Shown: positions 15,828 through 24,259 of the stretch, piece after piece
Position numbering within the stretch: position 1 is the stretch's first letter
Layout of the letters: every line of letters starts with the position of its first letter
NCBI GenBank assembly: GCA_963803025.1
Contig: CAWDKZ010000017.1
Location: forward strand, 62,001-126,000
Length of the DNA stretch: 64,000 bases
Reading direction: 5' to 3'
From: Bog-793 sp963803025
GTDB taxonomy: Bacteria > Actinomycetota > Acidimicrobiia > Acidimicrobiales > Bog-793
The notes under the pieces: model-generated
The model's database searches: none
Told to the model about the DNA's origin: nothing
Seen by the model: the letters and a program-made list of their open reading frames with translations, nothing else
Program-made: the position numbers and the translations under genes

Positions 15828-17347
15828 CCGATGTGGACGAGCCGGACCAGGAAGTACGTCGCCGGCAGGACGAAGAGCATCGCGTCGATGCGGTCGAAGA
15901 CGCCGCCATGGGCGGGCAGCAGCCGGCCCATGTCCTTGAGGCCGAGGCCCCTTTTCACGACCGACTCGAAGAGGTCGCCGAGGGGGGCGAAGACGACGAC
16001 GACCGCGCCGAGCGCGAGGGCGTTGCCGAGACCGAAGGGATGGACCTGCGAGACGACGCCTGCCGCGACCGCGAACGTGAGAACCGTACCTCCGACCAGA
16101 CCCTCGATCGTCTTGCCGGGACTGACCCGCGGCGCAAGCCGATGCCGACCGAGCTTCGAGCCGACGGCGAACGAGCCGACGTCGTGCGCGACGGTCAGCG
16201 CCACCGCGGCACCGAGATAGGCGACACCGTGGCGCAGGGGGTACGTCGTCGGGTTGAGGAGCAGCCCGGCGAACGAACCGAGCACGCCGACCCAGGTGAC
16301 CACCAGCATCGTGACGGCGAGGTCGTCGACCGGCGACTCCGCCGAGGCGATGACGACCCGTAACGTGCCCGCCACGATGACCACGAGCGCGACGACGACC
16401 GGGACGGCCGCAGGTCCTTTCAGGTAGCTGGCGACAATGAGGGCGGGAACCGCGACGAGACCGATGAGCGCCGACGGCTGGTAGCCCGAGAGACGCACCG
16501 CGCCGAACGTCTCGCCGGCGGCGACGGTGAGGACGACGGAGGCGAGCACGAGGGCCGGGAGCGGCCCGTTGGCGAAACAGAGCACGGCGACGCCGGCCAG
16601 CACGATGCCGGTCGCGGTCGCGACCACGGCGTTGCGACGCGGCGGGTTCTCCGCCGCTGCCGCCCGCCACCCGGCGCGATGGGCCGGACGCCTCGGGGAG
16701 CGGCGACGGGTCCTCGCGGCCCCGACGACCTGTGCCCACGCCGTGTCGTCGGGCAGATCAGAGACTTCGGCTTCCGGCCCGCCCGCCGCCGCCGCGACCT
16801 CGCGTTCGTGCATCCGGCGGCGCGTCGTCGGCGCGTCGAAGTCGAACTCGAACGGGTCCGCGCTCGACGTCGGATCCTCGCCGCGCCCGGCGATCGCCGA
16901 GGACGCGTCGCCCGACCCGTCCGAACCGTCGGCGTCCGGCGCGAGGAACGCGAAGTCGGACTCGTCCTCTTCCCAGTCGGTCGCCGTCTGACGCCAGGTC
17001 GGCCCGCGGGCCGCCCGTTCACCCGGGGCGGCGGCGTCGGCGTCGCCGAGGAGCATCCCCGGCACGCGGCCCGTGGGGGGCTCCGTCCAGTCCGGAAGCT
17101 CGAAATGCACGCCGTCGTCGCCTTCCGGGCGGTCGGCCGGGCGCTGCGCCCCGCTGTCGTCCGGCGGGCGAGCGGGGGATTCGGGAACGAGGCCCGCCGC
17201 GACGGCCGCCTCGACGGCGACGACACGGACTTCCTCCGTCGTCGGCGTCGCGGGCCGGACGGGAGCCTCGGCCGCCGCCGCGGCGTCGTCCGGCCCGGAA
17301 TCGTCCGCCGGTTCGGAGCTGCGGGCCCGCTTCTCGTCGTCGTCCAC
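15824..17347 (-). CDS. cdsA: Phosphatidate cytidylyltransferase with long acidic N-terminal extension
   Basis: CdsA makes CDP-diacylglycerol for phospholipid synthesis. The C-terminal 270 residues are a polytopic membrane domain. It carries the family signature P-L-G-D-L-F-E-S-V-V-K-R with G-L-K-D-M-G and H-G-G-V-F-D-R-I-D, and the block S-P-G-K-T-I-E-G-L. The first roughly 235 residues are unusual: a Pro/Ala/Asp-rich, mainly acidic and probably disordered cytosolic region. It contains two aromatic patches, F-E-L-P-D-W-T-E-P-P-T-G (82-93) and D-W-E-E-D-E-S-D-F-A-F-L (124-135), and then a basic stretch before the first helix. Typical CdsA proteins start almost directly with the helices. The coupled overlap with dxr (15824-15827) supports this frame. 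The start is uncertain within the tail. Confidence 0.92.
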   Translation of the reverse strand: MDDDEKRARSSEPADDSGPDDAAAAAEAPVRPATPTTEEVRVVAVEAAVAAGLVPESPARPPDDSGAQRPADRPEGDDGVHFELPDWTEPPTGRVPGMLLGDADAAAPGERAARGPTWRQTATDWEEDESDFAFLAPDADGSDGSGDASSAIAGRGEDPTSSADPFEFDFDAPTTRRRMHEREVAAAAGGPEAEVSDLPDDTAWAQVVGAARTRRRSPRRPAHRAGWRAAAAENPPRRNAVVATATGIVLAGVAVLCFANGPLPALVLASVVLTVAAGETFGAVRLSGYQPSALIGLVAVPALIVASYLKGPAAVPVVVALVVIVAGTLRVVIASAESPVDDLAVTMLVVTWVGVLGSFAGLLLNPTTYPLRHGVAYLGAAVALTVAHDVGSFAVGSKLGRHRLAPRVSPGKTIEGLVGGTVLTFAVAAGVVSQVHPFGLGNALALGAVVVVFAPLGDLFESVVKRGLGLKDMGRLLPAHGGVFDRIDAMLFVLPATYFLVRLVHIG

Positions 17348-17401
17348 AGTGCGTTCCCTCCGCCGGTTTCCCCGCCCGACTCCTCGGGCGCCGGCCCGTC
17401 G

Positions 17402-17974
17402 TCAGACCTCGAGCAGCTCCTGCTCTTTGTGGGCGAGCAGCCGGTCGATCTCCGTGACGAACTCGTGGGTGAGCTTGTCGAGCTCCTTGTCGGCGTGCTC
17501 GACGTCGTCGACGGAGACCGCGCCGTCGTGCTCGTGGGTCTCGAGCTCGTGGCGCGCGTGGCGGCGGACGTTGCGGACCGCGACCCGACCCTCCTCGGCG
17601 CGCTGGTGGACCACCTTCACGAGCTCGCGACGGCGTTCCTCGTTCAGCTGCGGGAAGGTCAACCGCACGACCTCCCCGTCGTTCGAGGGGTTCAAGCCGA
17701 GGTCCGAGACCTGGATCGCCTTCTCGATCGCCTTGATCGCGCCTTTGTCGTAGGGGTGGATGACGAGCGTGCGCGCCTCGGGCACGGTGATCCCCGCGAT
17801 GGCCTGCAAGGCGACCTCGGCGCCGTAGTAGTCGACCTTCAGCTTCTCCACGAGGACCGGAGCGGCGCGGCCCGTGCGGACGGCACCGAACTCGCCCTTG
17901 GTGTGCTCGACCGCGCGCGACATCTTCTCGCGCGCATCCTGGATCGCCTCTTCGATGATCGAGTCGGCCGTCAT
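17402..17974 (-). CDS. frr: Ribosome recycling factor
   Basis: RRF, with EF-G, splits post-termination ribosomes. The 190-residue length is typical. Seen motifs are the N-terminal helix with E-K-M-S-R-A-V-E-H, F-G-A-V-R-T-G-R-A, the beta hinge P-E-A-R-T-L-V-I-H-P-Y-D, and the conserved helix L-N-E-E-R-R-R-E-L-V-K. The ATG at 17974 overlaps the pyrH stop by 4 bases. It is followed after about 55 bases by cdsA, so it sits in the middle of a translation, nucleotide and lipid gene run that is common in bacteria (rpsB-tsf-pyrH-frr-cdsA). Confidence 0.97.
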   Translation of the reverse strand: MTADSIIEEAIQDAREKMSRAVEHTKGEFGAVRTGRAAPVLVEKLKVDYYGAEVALQAIAGITVPEARTLVIHPYDKGAIKAIEKAIQVSDLGLNPSNDGEVVRLTFPQLNEERRRELVKVVHQRAEEGRVAVRNVRRHARHELETHEHDGAVSVDDVEHADKELDKLTHEFVTEIDRLLAHKEQELLEV

Positions 17975-18750
17975 CTGATGAGCGTACCGATCTGCTCGCC
18001 GGCGAGGGCTCCCCGGATGTTCCCCTCCGTCATCAGGTCGAACACGAGAATCGGCAGACCGTTGTCCTTGCAGAACGTGACCGCCGTGAGATCCATCACC
18101 CGCAGGTCGCGGGCGATGATGTCCATGAAGCTCACCTCGGTGTAGCGGGTCGCGGTCGGCTCGAGACGGGGATCGGCGCTGTACACCCCGTCGACCCCGG
18201 AGTGCGTCCCTTTCAGGATCACCTCGGCCTCGATCTCGGCGGCGCGCAGCGCGGCGGGCGTGTCCGTCGTGAAGTACGGGTTCCCCATGCCCGCGGCGAA
18301 GATGACGACCCGGCCCTTCTCCAGGTGCCGGATCGCCCGACGCCGGATGTAGGGCTCGCACACCTCGGCCATGTTGATCGCCGAGAGGACCCGCGTCGGG
18401 CGCCCTTGCCCCTCGATCGCGCCCTGCAGGGCGAGCGCGTTGATCACCGTGCCGAGCATGCCCATGGTGTCGGAGGTGGCGCGGTCGATGCCCCCGCCCG
18501 CCCCCTTCTGGCCCCGCCAGATGTTCCCCCCGCCGATCATCACGGCGAGCTGCACGCCGAGCTCGTCGATCGTCTCGGCGATCTCCTTGGCGATCCGGCC
18601 GACCGTCTTTGCGTCGATCGTCTCGTCCGACGCCGAGCTCGCGAACGCCTCGCCGCTGATCTTCAGCACGGCACGTTGCCAGCGCGGCTTGACCGTCGCG
18701 GGTCCCGAGGACGCGGTCGCGCTCGCCAGATCGGCGCGCCGGGGCGTCAT
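17971..18750 (-). CDS. pyrH: Uridylate kinase (UMP kinase)
   Basis: PyrH phosphorylates UMP to UDP and is a hexamer of the amino-acid-kinase fold. The 259-residue protein has L-K-I-S-G-E-A-F, V-M-I-G-G-G-N-I-W-R-G (phosphate-binding loop), D-T-M-G-M-L-G-T-V-I-N and the T-H-S-G-V-D-G-V-Y block. It has about 20 extra residues at the N-terminus rich in Ala/Ser. The ATG at 18750 overlaps the tsf stop, and its own stop overlaps the frr start. Both overlaps are ATGA, which indicates tight coupling. Confidence 0.97.
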   Translation of the reverse strand: MTPRRADLASATASSGPATVKPRWQRAVLKISGEAFASSASDETIDAKTVGRIAKEIAETIDELGVQLAVMIGGGNIWRGQKGAGGGIDRATSDTMGMLGTVINALALQGAIEGQGRPTRVLSAINMAEVCEPYIRRRAIRHLEKGRVVIFAAGMGNPYFTTDTPAALRAAEIEAEVILKGTHSGVDGVYSADPRLEPTATRYTEVSFMDIIARDLRVMDLTAVTFCKDNGLPILVFDLMTEGNIRGALAGEQIGTLIR

Positions 18751-19548
18751 GTCCCCACGACGACCTGGGCGAAGCGGCGGATGACGGCGGGGCCGACGAG
18801 CTGGGCGATCGTCACCTTCTCGTCTTTCGCGTACGGCTGGTCGAGCAGCACGTGCTCTTTGAACCAGCCGTTCAGGCGGCCCTCGGCGATCTTGCCGAGT
18901 TGCGCCTCGGGCTTGCCCTCGTTGCGGGCGATGACAAGGATCGTCTCGCGTTCGGCGGCGATCGCCTCGGCGGGGACGTCCTCCCGGCGGAGGTACTCCG
19001 GACGACCGAAGGCGATGTGGACCGCCACGTCGTGGGCGAGCGAAGCCGGTCCCCCGACGAGCTCGACGAGCACGCCGTTCACGCCGCGCCCGTTCTGCAC
19101 GTGGAGGTAGCTCGCGAGCACCGCGCCAGGCTCGGCGACGAAACGGGCGTGCCGGCCGACGGCGACGTTCTCCTTCACGGTCACCTTCAGCTCGTCGACG
19201 CCATCGGCGTGGGCGCCGAGCGCCTCCTCGCCACCGGCGACGAGCGCCTCGGCGAGGACCTCGACGAGGCGGACGAAGTCCGCCGACTTCGCCACGAAGT
19301 CCGTCTCGCACTCGAGCGCGACGACGGCCCCGACCCCCCGGTCCCCGTCGACGACGACGGAGACGGCGCCCTCGGCGCGCGCCCGCCCGGCGCGCTTGGC
19401 GGACCCGGCAAGACCCTGTTCGCGCAGCCAGCGCTTGGCCTTCTCGAGGTCCCCGTCGGTCTCGACGAGCGCCCGGCGCGGCGTCGAGGATTCCCGCGCC
19501 CGTCGCCTGGCGCAGCGCCTTCACCTCCTGAGCCGTGACCTCGGCCAT
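18747..19548 (-). CDS. tsf: Elongation factor Ts, with an apparent +1 frame break
   Basis: EF-Ts is the nucleotide exchange factor of EF-Tu. The start reads M-A-E-V-T-A-Q-E-V-K-A-L-R-Q-A-T-G-A-G and then I-L-D-A, the classical N-terminus. Downstream, R-A-L-V-E-T-D-G-D-L-E-K-A continues in another frame. Between them 10 bases (19473-19482, a GCCGCGCCGG run on the coding strand) stand where the family has 9. The rest is an intact EF-Ts core (E-T-D-F-V-A-K, H-V-A-V-H-I-A-F) ending in TGA that overlaps pyrH. With one base removed the protein would be about 266 residues, a normal length. Because tsf is usually essential, a base error in the sequence is the likeliest cause. Confidence 0.9.
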
Positions 19549-19549
19549 C

Positions 19550-20341
19550 TCAGCCCTCCACCGACGGCACCGTCGCGGCCGCGAAGTCGTCCCGTGCGGC
19601 GCGCGGGATGATCTCCGGCCCGCCACCAGCCGCGAGGTTCGCCGCGGCGATCCGGGAGTGGATGAACCGGCCCTCCTGGACCGCGTCGGCCATGACGCGG
19701 CAGAGCAGACGCCCGGAGCGGATCGCGTCGTCGTTGCCGGGGATCACGTAGTCGATGATGTCGGGATCGCAGTTCGAGTCGACGATGGCGATCACCGGAA
19801 TTCCGAGCTTGTTCGCCTCGGTCACCGCGATGTGCTCCTTTTTCGTGTCGATGACGAACAGCGCGTTCGGCAGCCTCGTCAGGCGCCGGATGCCGCCGAG
19901 GTTGCGTACGAGCTTCTCGAGCTCGCGCCGGCGCATCAGCGCCTCCTTCTTCGGCAGCGCGTCGAACTCGCCGGAATCGCGCGCCGCTTCGAGTTCGGAG
20001 AGCTTGCGGACCCGCCCCGAGACGGTCTCGAAGTTCGTCAGCATCCCGCCAAGCCAGCGCTCGTTGACATAGGGCATGCCGCAGCTCGTGGCGTACTCCT
20101 CCACCGGGTCCTGGGCTTGCTTCTTCGTGCCGACGAAGAGAAGCGTGCCGCCCGCACCGACGAGGTCGCGCACGAAGGCGTAGGCCGTCTCGATCCGGGC
20201 GAGGGTCTGATGGAGATCGATGATGTAGATCCCGCTGCGCTCGCCGTACAAGAAGCGCTTCATCTTCGGGTTCCACCGGCGGGTCTGGTGTCCGAAGTGG
20301 ACCCCCGCCTCGAGCAGTTGCTTCATCGTGACGACGGCCAC
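19550..20341 (-). CDS. rpsB: 30S ribosomal protein S2
   Basis: S2 is a late-assembling 30S protein. The 263-residue product has M-K-Q-L-L-E-A-G-V-H-F-G-H-Q-T-R-R-W-N-P near the start, Y-V-N-E-R-W-L-G-G-M-L-T-N, and I-P-V-I-A-I-V-D-S-N-C-D-P. I chose the GTG at 20341, which has AAGGAG seven bases upstream and adds four residues before the common Met. It is the first gene of the run rpsB-tsf-pyrH-frr-cdsA. The tsf ATG follows its stop after one base. About 130 bases separate it from the recombinase gene, and a TACCAT box at 20452-20447 could be the -10 element, a weak call. Confidence 0.97.
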   Translation of the reverse strand: MAVVTMKQLLEAGVHFGHQTRRWNPKMKRFLYGERSGIYIIDLHQTLARIETAYAFVRDLVGAGGTLLFVGTKKQAQDPVEEYATSCGMPYVNERWLGGMLTNFETVSGRVRKLSELEAARDSGEFDALPKKEALMRRRELEKLVRNLGGIRRLTRLPNALFVIDTKKEHIAVTEANKLGIPVIAIVDSNCDPDIIDYVIPGNDDAIRSGRLLCRVMADAVQEGRFIHSRIAAANLAAGGGPEIIPRAARDDFAAATVPSVEG

Positions 20342-20474
20342 GCGTCGCTCCTTCCCAACGGTTCTGCGGAACCGGACGTCGCGCCGTAAGGCGACCGTGG
20401 GCACATCCGGCCGATTGGTCCTGGGACCCGGGCGGGCCTCGGGTGCATGGTAGCCGCTCGGGCTGGAACGGCGG

Positions 20475-21365
20475 TCAGGCCCTCGGGTGGGTCTTCCTGT
20501 ACACGCCGACGAGCCGCTCTTTCGAGACGTGCGTGTAGCGCTGGGTCGTTCGCAGGCTCGAGTGCCCGAGAAGCTCCTGGACGACACGCAGGTCCGCGCC
20601 CCCGTCGAGGAGGTGCGTCGCGTAGGTGTGGCGCAGGGCGTGCGGATGCGTCGGCACGACGCTGCGCCGGTCGACGATGCGACGCACGTCCCGGGGCCCG
20701 AGACGCCGGCCCCGGGCGTTCAAGAACACGGCGCTGCGTGGAGTCTCGGGCCCGCAGAGCACGGGGCGGGCCGACTGGAGGTAGTGCCGGCAGGCATCGG
20801 CCGACGGCTCGCTCATCGGCACGCGCCGCTGCTTGCCGCCTTTGCCCCAGACGGTCACCGTCGCGTCGGCGAGATCGAGGCCGTCGACATCGAGTCCGCA
20901 GCACTCGCTCACCCGCAGGCCCGACCCGTAGAGCAGCTCGAGGACGGCGTCGTCGCGCAACCGGGCAGCCTCGACGCGGGGGTCAGCCGGGGGATCATCC
21001 GGGACGGCGCTCTCGAGCAGGGCCTCGAGCTCGCCCGACGCCAGCACGCGCGGCAATCGCCCCTCACCCGACGAAGCCGTCAAGCGGCGCGACGGGTCCT
21101 CGGCGATCAGACCCCTGCGCTTGACGAAGGCGAAGTAGCGCCGTAGCGCCGCGGCCTTGCGGGCGATCGAACGGCGTTCGTAGCCGCGCGTCGCCAGATA
21201 AGCGAGGTATCTCCGGAGGAGGAGCCGGTCGACCTGCTCCGGTCCGTCGACGCCAGAGCGCGCCGCCCACGCGGCGAACGACTCGACATCGGAGCGGTAG
21301 GCGCGCACCGTCGCCGCGGCCGAGGACCCCAGGGCCTGGACGAACGCGTCGAACTCCCAGCTCAC
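20475..21365 (-). CDS. Tyrosine recombinase of the XerC/XerD type
   Basis: This 296-residue recombinase has an N-terminal SAM-like core-binding domain (about 1-90) and the catalytic domain. All active residues are visible: Arg in S-G-L-R-V-S-E, Lys in G-K-G-G-K-Q-R, H-A-L-R-H-T-Y-A-T-H with His and Arg, L-G-H-S-S-L with His, and the nucleophile Tyr in Q-R-Y-T-H-V. Length and order fit XerC/XerD, which resolve chromosome dimers at dif. The sequence alone does not decide between C and D. The place next to rpsB is common for xerC in actinobacteria. The start is GTG at 21365, divergent from mtrA. Confidence 0.92.
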   Translation of the reverse strand: MSWEFDAFVQALGSSAAATVRAYRSDVESFAAWAARSGVDGPEQVDRLLLRRYLAYLATRGYERRSIARKAAALRRYFAFVKRRGLIAEDPSRRLTASSGEGRLPRVLASGELEALLESAVPDDPPADPRVEAARLRDDAVLELLYGSGLRVSECCGLDVDGLDLADATVTVWGKGGKQRRVPMSEPSADACRHYLQSARPVLCGPETPRSAVFLNARGRRLGPRDVRRIVDRRSVVPTHPHALRHTYATHLLDGGADLRVVQELLGHSSLRTTQRYTHVSKERLVGVYRKTHPRA

Positions 21366-21436
21366 GACGCGAGCGTAGCGAACCCCCGCGAGTACTCCGG
21401 GGAACGCGCCGGTCCGCGATGCGACAAGATGGCGTC

Positions 21437-22129
21437 ATGGCAAGTCGCATCCTCATCGTCGAGGACGACGAACGGATCCGGGCCTCGATGGGACTCGCCC
21501 TCGAGGACGAGGGCTACGACGTCGTCGGGGCCGGCAGCGGCGAGGAAGCCCGTGAACGCTTCGCCCAGTCGCTCGGCGCCGAGCCGTTCGACCTCGTCAT
21601 CATCGACATCATGTTGCCGGGTATCGACGGCTTCGAGTGTTGCCGGGAGGTGCGGCGTCAGAGCGCCGTCCCGATCATCATGGTGACGGCGCGCACCGAC
21701 ACGCACGACGTGGTGGCCGGCCTCGAGGCGGGGGCCGACGACTACGTGACCAAGCCGTTCGAGCCCAAGGAACTCGCGGCGCGTATCCGTGCGCTGCTGC
21801 GTCGGGCCCGTTCGACCGAGGGCGGCCCGTCGACGCTCGCCTTCGGTGACCTCGAGATCATGCCGGACGCCGGCGTCGTCCGGCTCGCCGGCAACGAGGT
21901 CCATCTCACGAGGACCGAGTTCCTTCTGCTCTGCGAGCTCGCCGCCAACCACGGCAAGGTGCTCTCGCGCGAGCAGCTCCTCGAACGGGTCTGGAGCTAC
22001 GACTACTTCGGCGACGGCCGACTCGTCGACGTGCACGTCCGCCGCCTGCGCACGAAGGTCGAGCCCGATCCCGCCAACCCTCGATACGTGGTCACCGTGC
22101 GCGGGCTCGGTTACAAGCTCGCACCGTAG
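21437..22129 (+). CDS. mtrA: MtrA-like OmpR-family response regulator
   Basis: This 230-residue response regulator has a receiver domain with the acidic pocket E-D-D, the phospho-Asp in I-I-D-I-M-L-P-G, Thr in V-T-A-R and Lys in T-K-P-F. A winged-helix OmpR domain follows, with L-T-R-T-E-F-L-L-L, R-L-V-D-V-H-V-R-R-L-R-T-K-V and Y-V-V-T-V-R-G-L-G-Y-K. The wording of the output domain and the following genes fit MtrA of actinobacteria, a regulator of cell division and cell wall genes. ATG 21437 is chosen, and a start six codons upstream is open. The kinase gene follows with no gap (TAG ATG). Confidence 0.92.
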   Translation: MASRILIVEDDERIRASMGLALEDEGYDVVGAGSGEEARERFAQSLGAEPFDLVIIDIMLPGIDGFECCREVRRQSAVPIIMVTARTDTHDVVAGLEAGADDYVTKPFEPKELAARIRALLRRARSTEGGPSTLAFGDLEIMPDAGVVRLAGNEVHLTRTEFLLLCELAANHGKVLSREQLLERVWSYDYFGDGRLVDVHVRRLRTKVEPDPANPRYVVTVRGLGYKLAP

Positions 22130-23647
22130 ATGCCCGACGGGGAACGGCTGCGCCGACTCCTCCCCCACCGGGGCGTGCATCCGAGACGCGGGCGGATCGT
22201 GCGCTTCGGGCTGCGGGCCCGGATCACCGCCGGGTTCGCCCTCGGCGCCCTCGTTCTCTCGCTGCTCATCACCTCGATCACCTACTTCACGACGAGCTCG
22301 TCGATCGTCGCCCAGGACGAGCACTCCTTCGAGCTCCAGGCGCTCGCCAACGCGACGTCACTGCACGAAAGCGTCTACGCGCGCGACCCGGCGATCCTCC
22401 TCGGCAACGTGTTCGGGCTGTCGGACGAGCTCCGTTCGTCGACGTCGTACTCACTCATCTACCTGAACTCCATCGACACGTGGGTCGCGTCGTCGCCGGT
22501 GACGTTCTCCCAGAACAACCTGCCGGCGTCGCTGCGCACCATGACCCTGAGCGGCAGGGCGGTGGAACAGACGTTCTCGTTCGATGGCGCGCCGCATTTC
22601 GGCGTCGGGATCGCCCTGCCGCTCGGCGCCTACTACTTCGGGGTGTTCAGCCTCAGCAACGCCACCGCGACGCTCCACGTGCTGCTGGCGTCGCTCGTCG
22701 CCGCGGCCGTGGTGACGACCCTGCTCGGCGCGGCCCTCGGACGTTGGGCCGCCGGACGCACGCTGCGCCCGTTGCACGACGTCTCCCTGGCGGCCTCGGC
22801 AATCGCGAGCGGGATGCTCGACACGCGGCTCGAGACCGTTGACGAGCGTGACCTCGCCACCCTCACGTTGTCGTTCAACCGGATGGCAGACCGGCTCCAG
22901 GAGCGGATCGAACGCGACACCCGCTTCACTTCGGACGTCAGCCACGAGCTCCGCTCGCCCCTCACGACGCTCGCGACCTCGCTGTCGGTGATCGAATCAC
23001 GGCGGGAGGAACTCCCCGAACGCGCCCAGCGCGCGCTCGACCTGCTCGGGGCCGAAGTCCGTCGCTTCCAGCGCATGGTGCGCGACCTGCTCGAGATCTC
23101 CCGCTTCGACGCGCGTTCGGCCGACTTCGCGACGGAGCCGGTCGAGATCGGCGATCTCGTCCGGCACGCGGTCGCCCCGGTGGGACACGACCCGGTGCCG
23201 GTGAAGATCGACCCCGAGGACGATCACCGCGAGCTCGTCGTTGACAAGCGACGGATCGAACGCGTCTTCGGAAACCTGATCGAGAATGCCGACCGCTACG
23301 CGGGAGGCGTGACCCAGGTCGTCGTCGAGACCGGCGACCACTTCGTGCGCGTCTCCGTCGACGACGCGGGGCCCGGGATACCGCCGGCGGACCGTGATCG
23401 CATCTTCGAACGGTTCGCGCGCGGCGCCGGCACGGCGGGCAGCAGAGGGGCTGGCGCCGGCACCGGCCTCGGACTCGCCCTCGTGCAAGAGCACGTCCGA
23501 CTGCACGGAGGACGAGTGTGGGTCACCGACGCGCCGACAGGTGGCGCGCGCTTCGTCGTCGAACTGCCAGTTTCTCGCTCGGCGGACCGGCCGGACGTCG
23601 ACGTCGTCGACGTCTCGCCTCGCGGTGGACAGCGGGCCGCCCGATGA
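22130..23647 (+). CDS. mtrB: MtrB-like sensor histidine kinase
   Basis: This 505-residue membrane kinase has a first helix at about 34-53 and an extracytoplasmic domain of some 120 residues. A second helix at about 178-200, a HAMP region, H-box S-D-V-S-H-E-L-R-S-P-L, N-box N-L-I-E-N-A, and ATP lid D-A-G-P-G-I-P with G-T-G-L-G-L-A-L follow. These are all residues needed for autophosphorylation and transfer to MtrA. The start directly abuts the mtrA stop. The stop overlaps the ATG of the lipoprotein gene by 4 bases. The C-terminal tail after the kinase core is Asp/Val/Arg-rich. Confidence 0.92.
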   Translation: MPDGERLRRLLPHRGVHPRRGRIVRFGLRARITAGFALGALVLSLLITSITYFTTSSSIVAQDEHSFELQALANATSLHESVYARDPAILLGNVFGLSDELRSSTSYSLIYLNSIDTWVASSPVTFSQNNLPASLRTMTLSGRAVEQTFSFDGAPHFGVGIALPLGAYYFGVFSLSNATATLHVLLASLVAAAVVTTLLGAALGRWAAGRTLRPLHDVSLAASAIASGMLDTRLETVDERDLATLTLSFNRMADRLQERIERDTRFTSDVSHELRSPLTTLATSLSVIESRREELPERAQRALDLLGAEVRRFQRMVRDLLEISRFDARSADFATEPVEIGDLVRHAVAPVGHDPVPVKIDPEDDHRELVVDKRRIERVFGNLIENADRYAGGVTQVVVETGDHFVRVSVDDAGPGIPPADRDRIFERFARGAGTAGSRGAGAGTGLGLALVQEHVRLHGGRVWVTDAPTGGARFVVELPVSRSADRPDVDVVDVSPRGGQRAAR

Positions 23648-24252
23648 ATCGCCGCGACCGGCGTGTCACCCTGTGGGTCGGAGTGGCTGCCCTGACGTTC
23701 GCGGTCTCGGGCTGCGGCATCGCGCTGCAAACGACCGCGCAGCCCTTCAAGGTTCCCGCGAACCAGTTCACCTCGCCGACGACGCCGCCGGCGACGCTGC
23801 ACCCGGGGCGGGCGATCGACGTCTACTTCCTGACGGACGGTTACCTCGTCGCGTCGGTGCGCCACCTGCCTCAGGGCAGGCTCTCGCTCACCCGAACGCT
23901 CCAGATCGCACTGAACCGTCTCGACGCGGGGCCGACGAGCGCCGAGTTCGGGCTCGGCGTCACGACAGCGCTGAGCGTGTCCCCGGCGGCAACGGTGACC
24001 GTCATCGGCGGCGTGAAGAAGCACGTCGCTTCGGTCGACCTCGACTCGACCTTCGACAACCTCGACACGAGCGAGCTGTTCCAGGCCGACGGCCAGATCG
24101 TGTACACGCTCACCCAGTTCCACCAGGTGGCGGGGGTCAACCTCGTGCTCTCGGGTGTGAGGGTCGCCTACTTGCCGAACGGCGGAGAGATCGCCAACCG
24201 CCCGGTGAATCGCCTCGACTACCTCGAGATCGCGCCGCCGACCAAACCCTGA
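23644..24252 (+). CDS. GerMN-domain lipoprotein (short LpqB-like)
   Basis: This 202-residue exported lipoprotein has a signal ending F-A-V-S-G-C, with the lipid Cys at about residue 22. A GerMN-type domain follows, with V-Y-F-L-T-D-G-Y-L-V near its start, A-L-N-R-L-D-A-G-P-T, V-A-S-V-D-L-D-S-T-F and a Q-I-V-Y-T-L-T-Q core. In mycobacteria and streptomycetes the third gene of the operon encodes LpqB, a much longer lipoprotein with GerMN plus a beta-propeller that modulates MtrB. Here only the GerMN part is present, so the protein is a shortened relative. Its start overlaps mtrB (ATGA), so it is surely in the operon. Confidence 0.85.
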   Translation: MNRRDRRVTLWVGVAALTFAVSGCGIALQTTAQPFKVPANQFTSPTTPPATLHPGRAIDVYFLTDGYLVASVRHLPQGRLSLTRTLQIALNRLDAGPTSAEFGLGVTTALSVSPAATVTVIGGVKKHVASVDLDSTFDNLDTSELFQADGQIVYTLTQFHQVAGVNLVLSGVRVAYLPNGGEIANRPVNRLDYLEIAPPTKP

Positions 24253-24259
24253 CCGGCGC

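Noticed and set aside
16679..18145. Plus-strand open frame of 488 codons
   Set aside because: Antisense to cdsA, frr and pyrH, with no recognisable domain.
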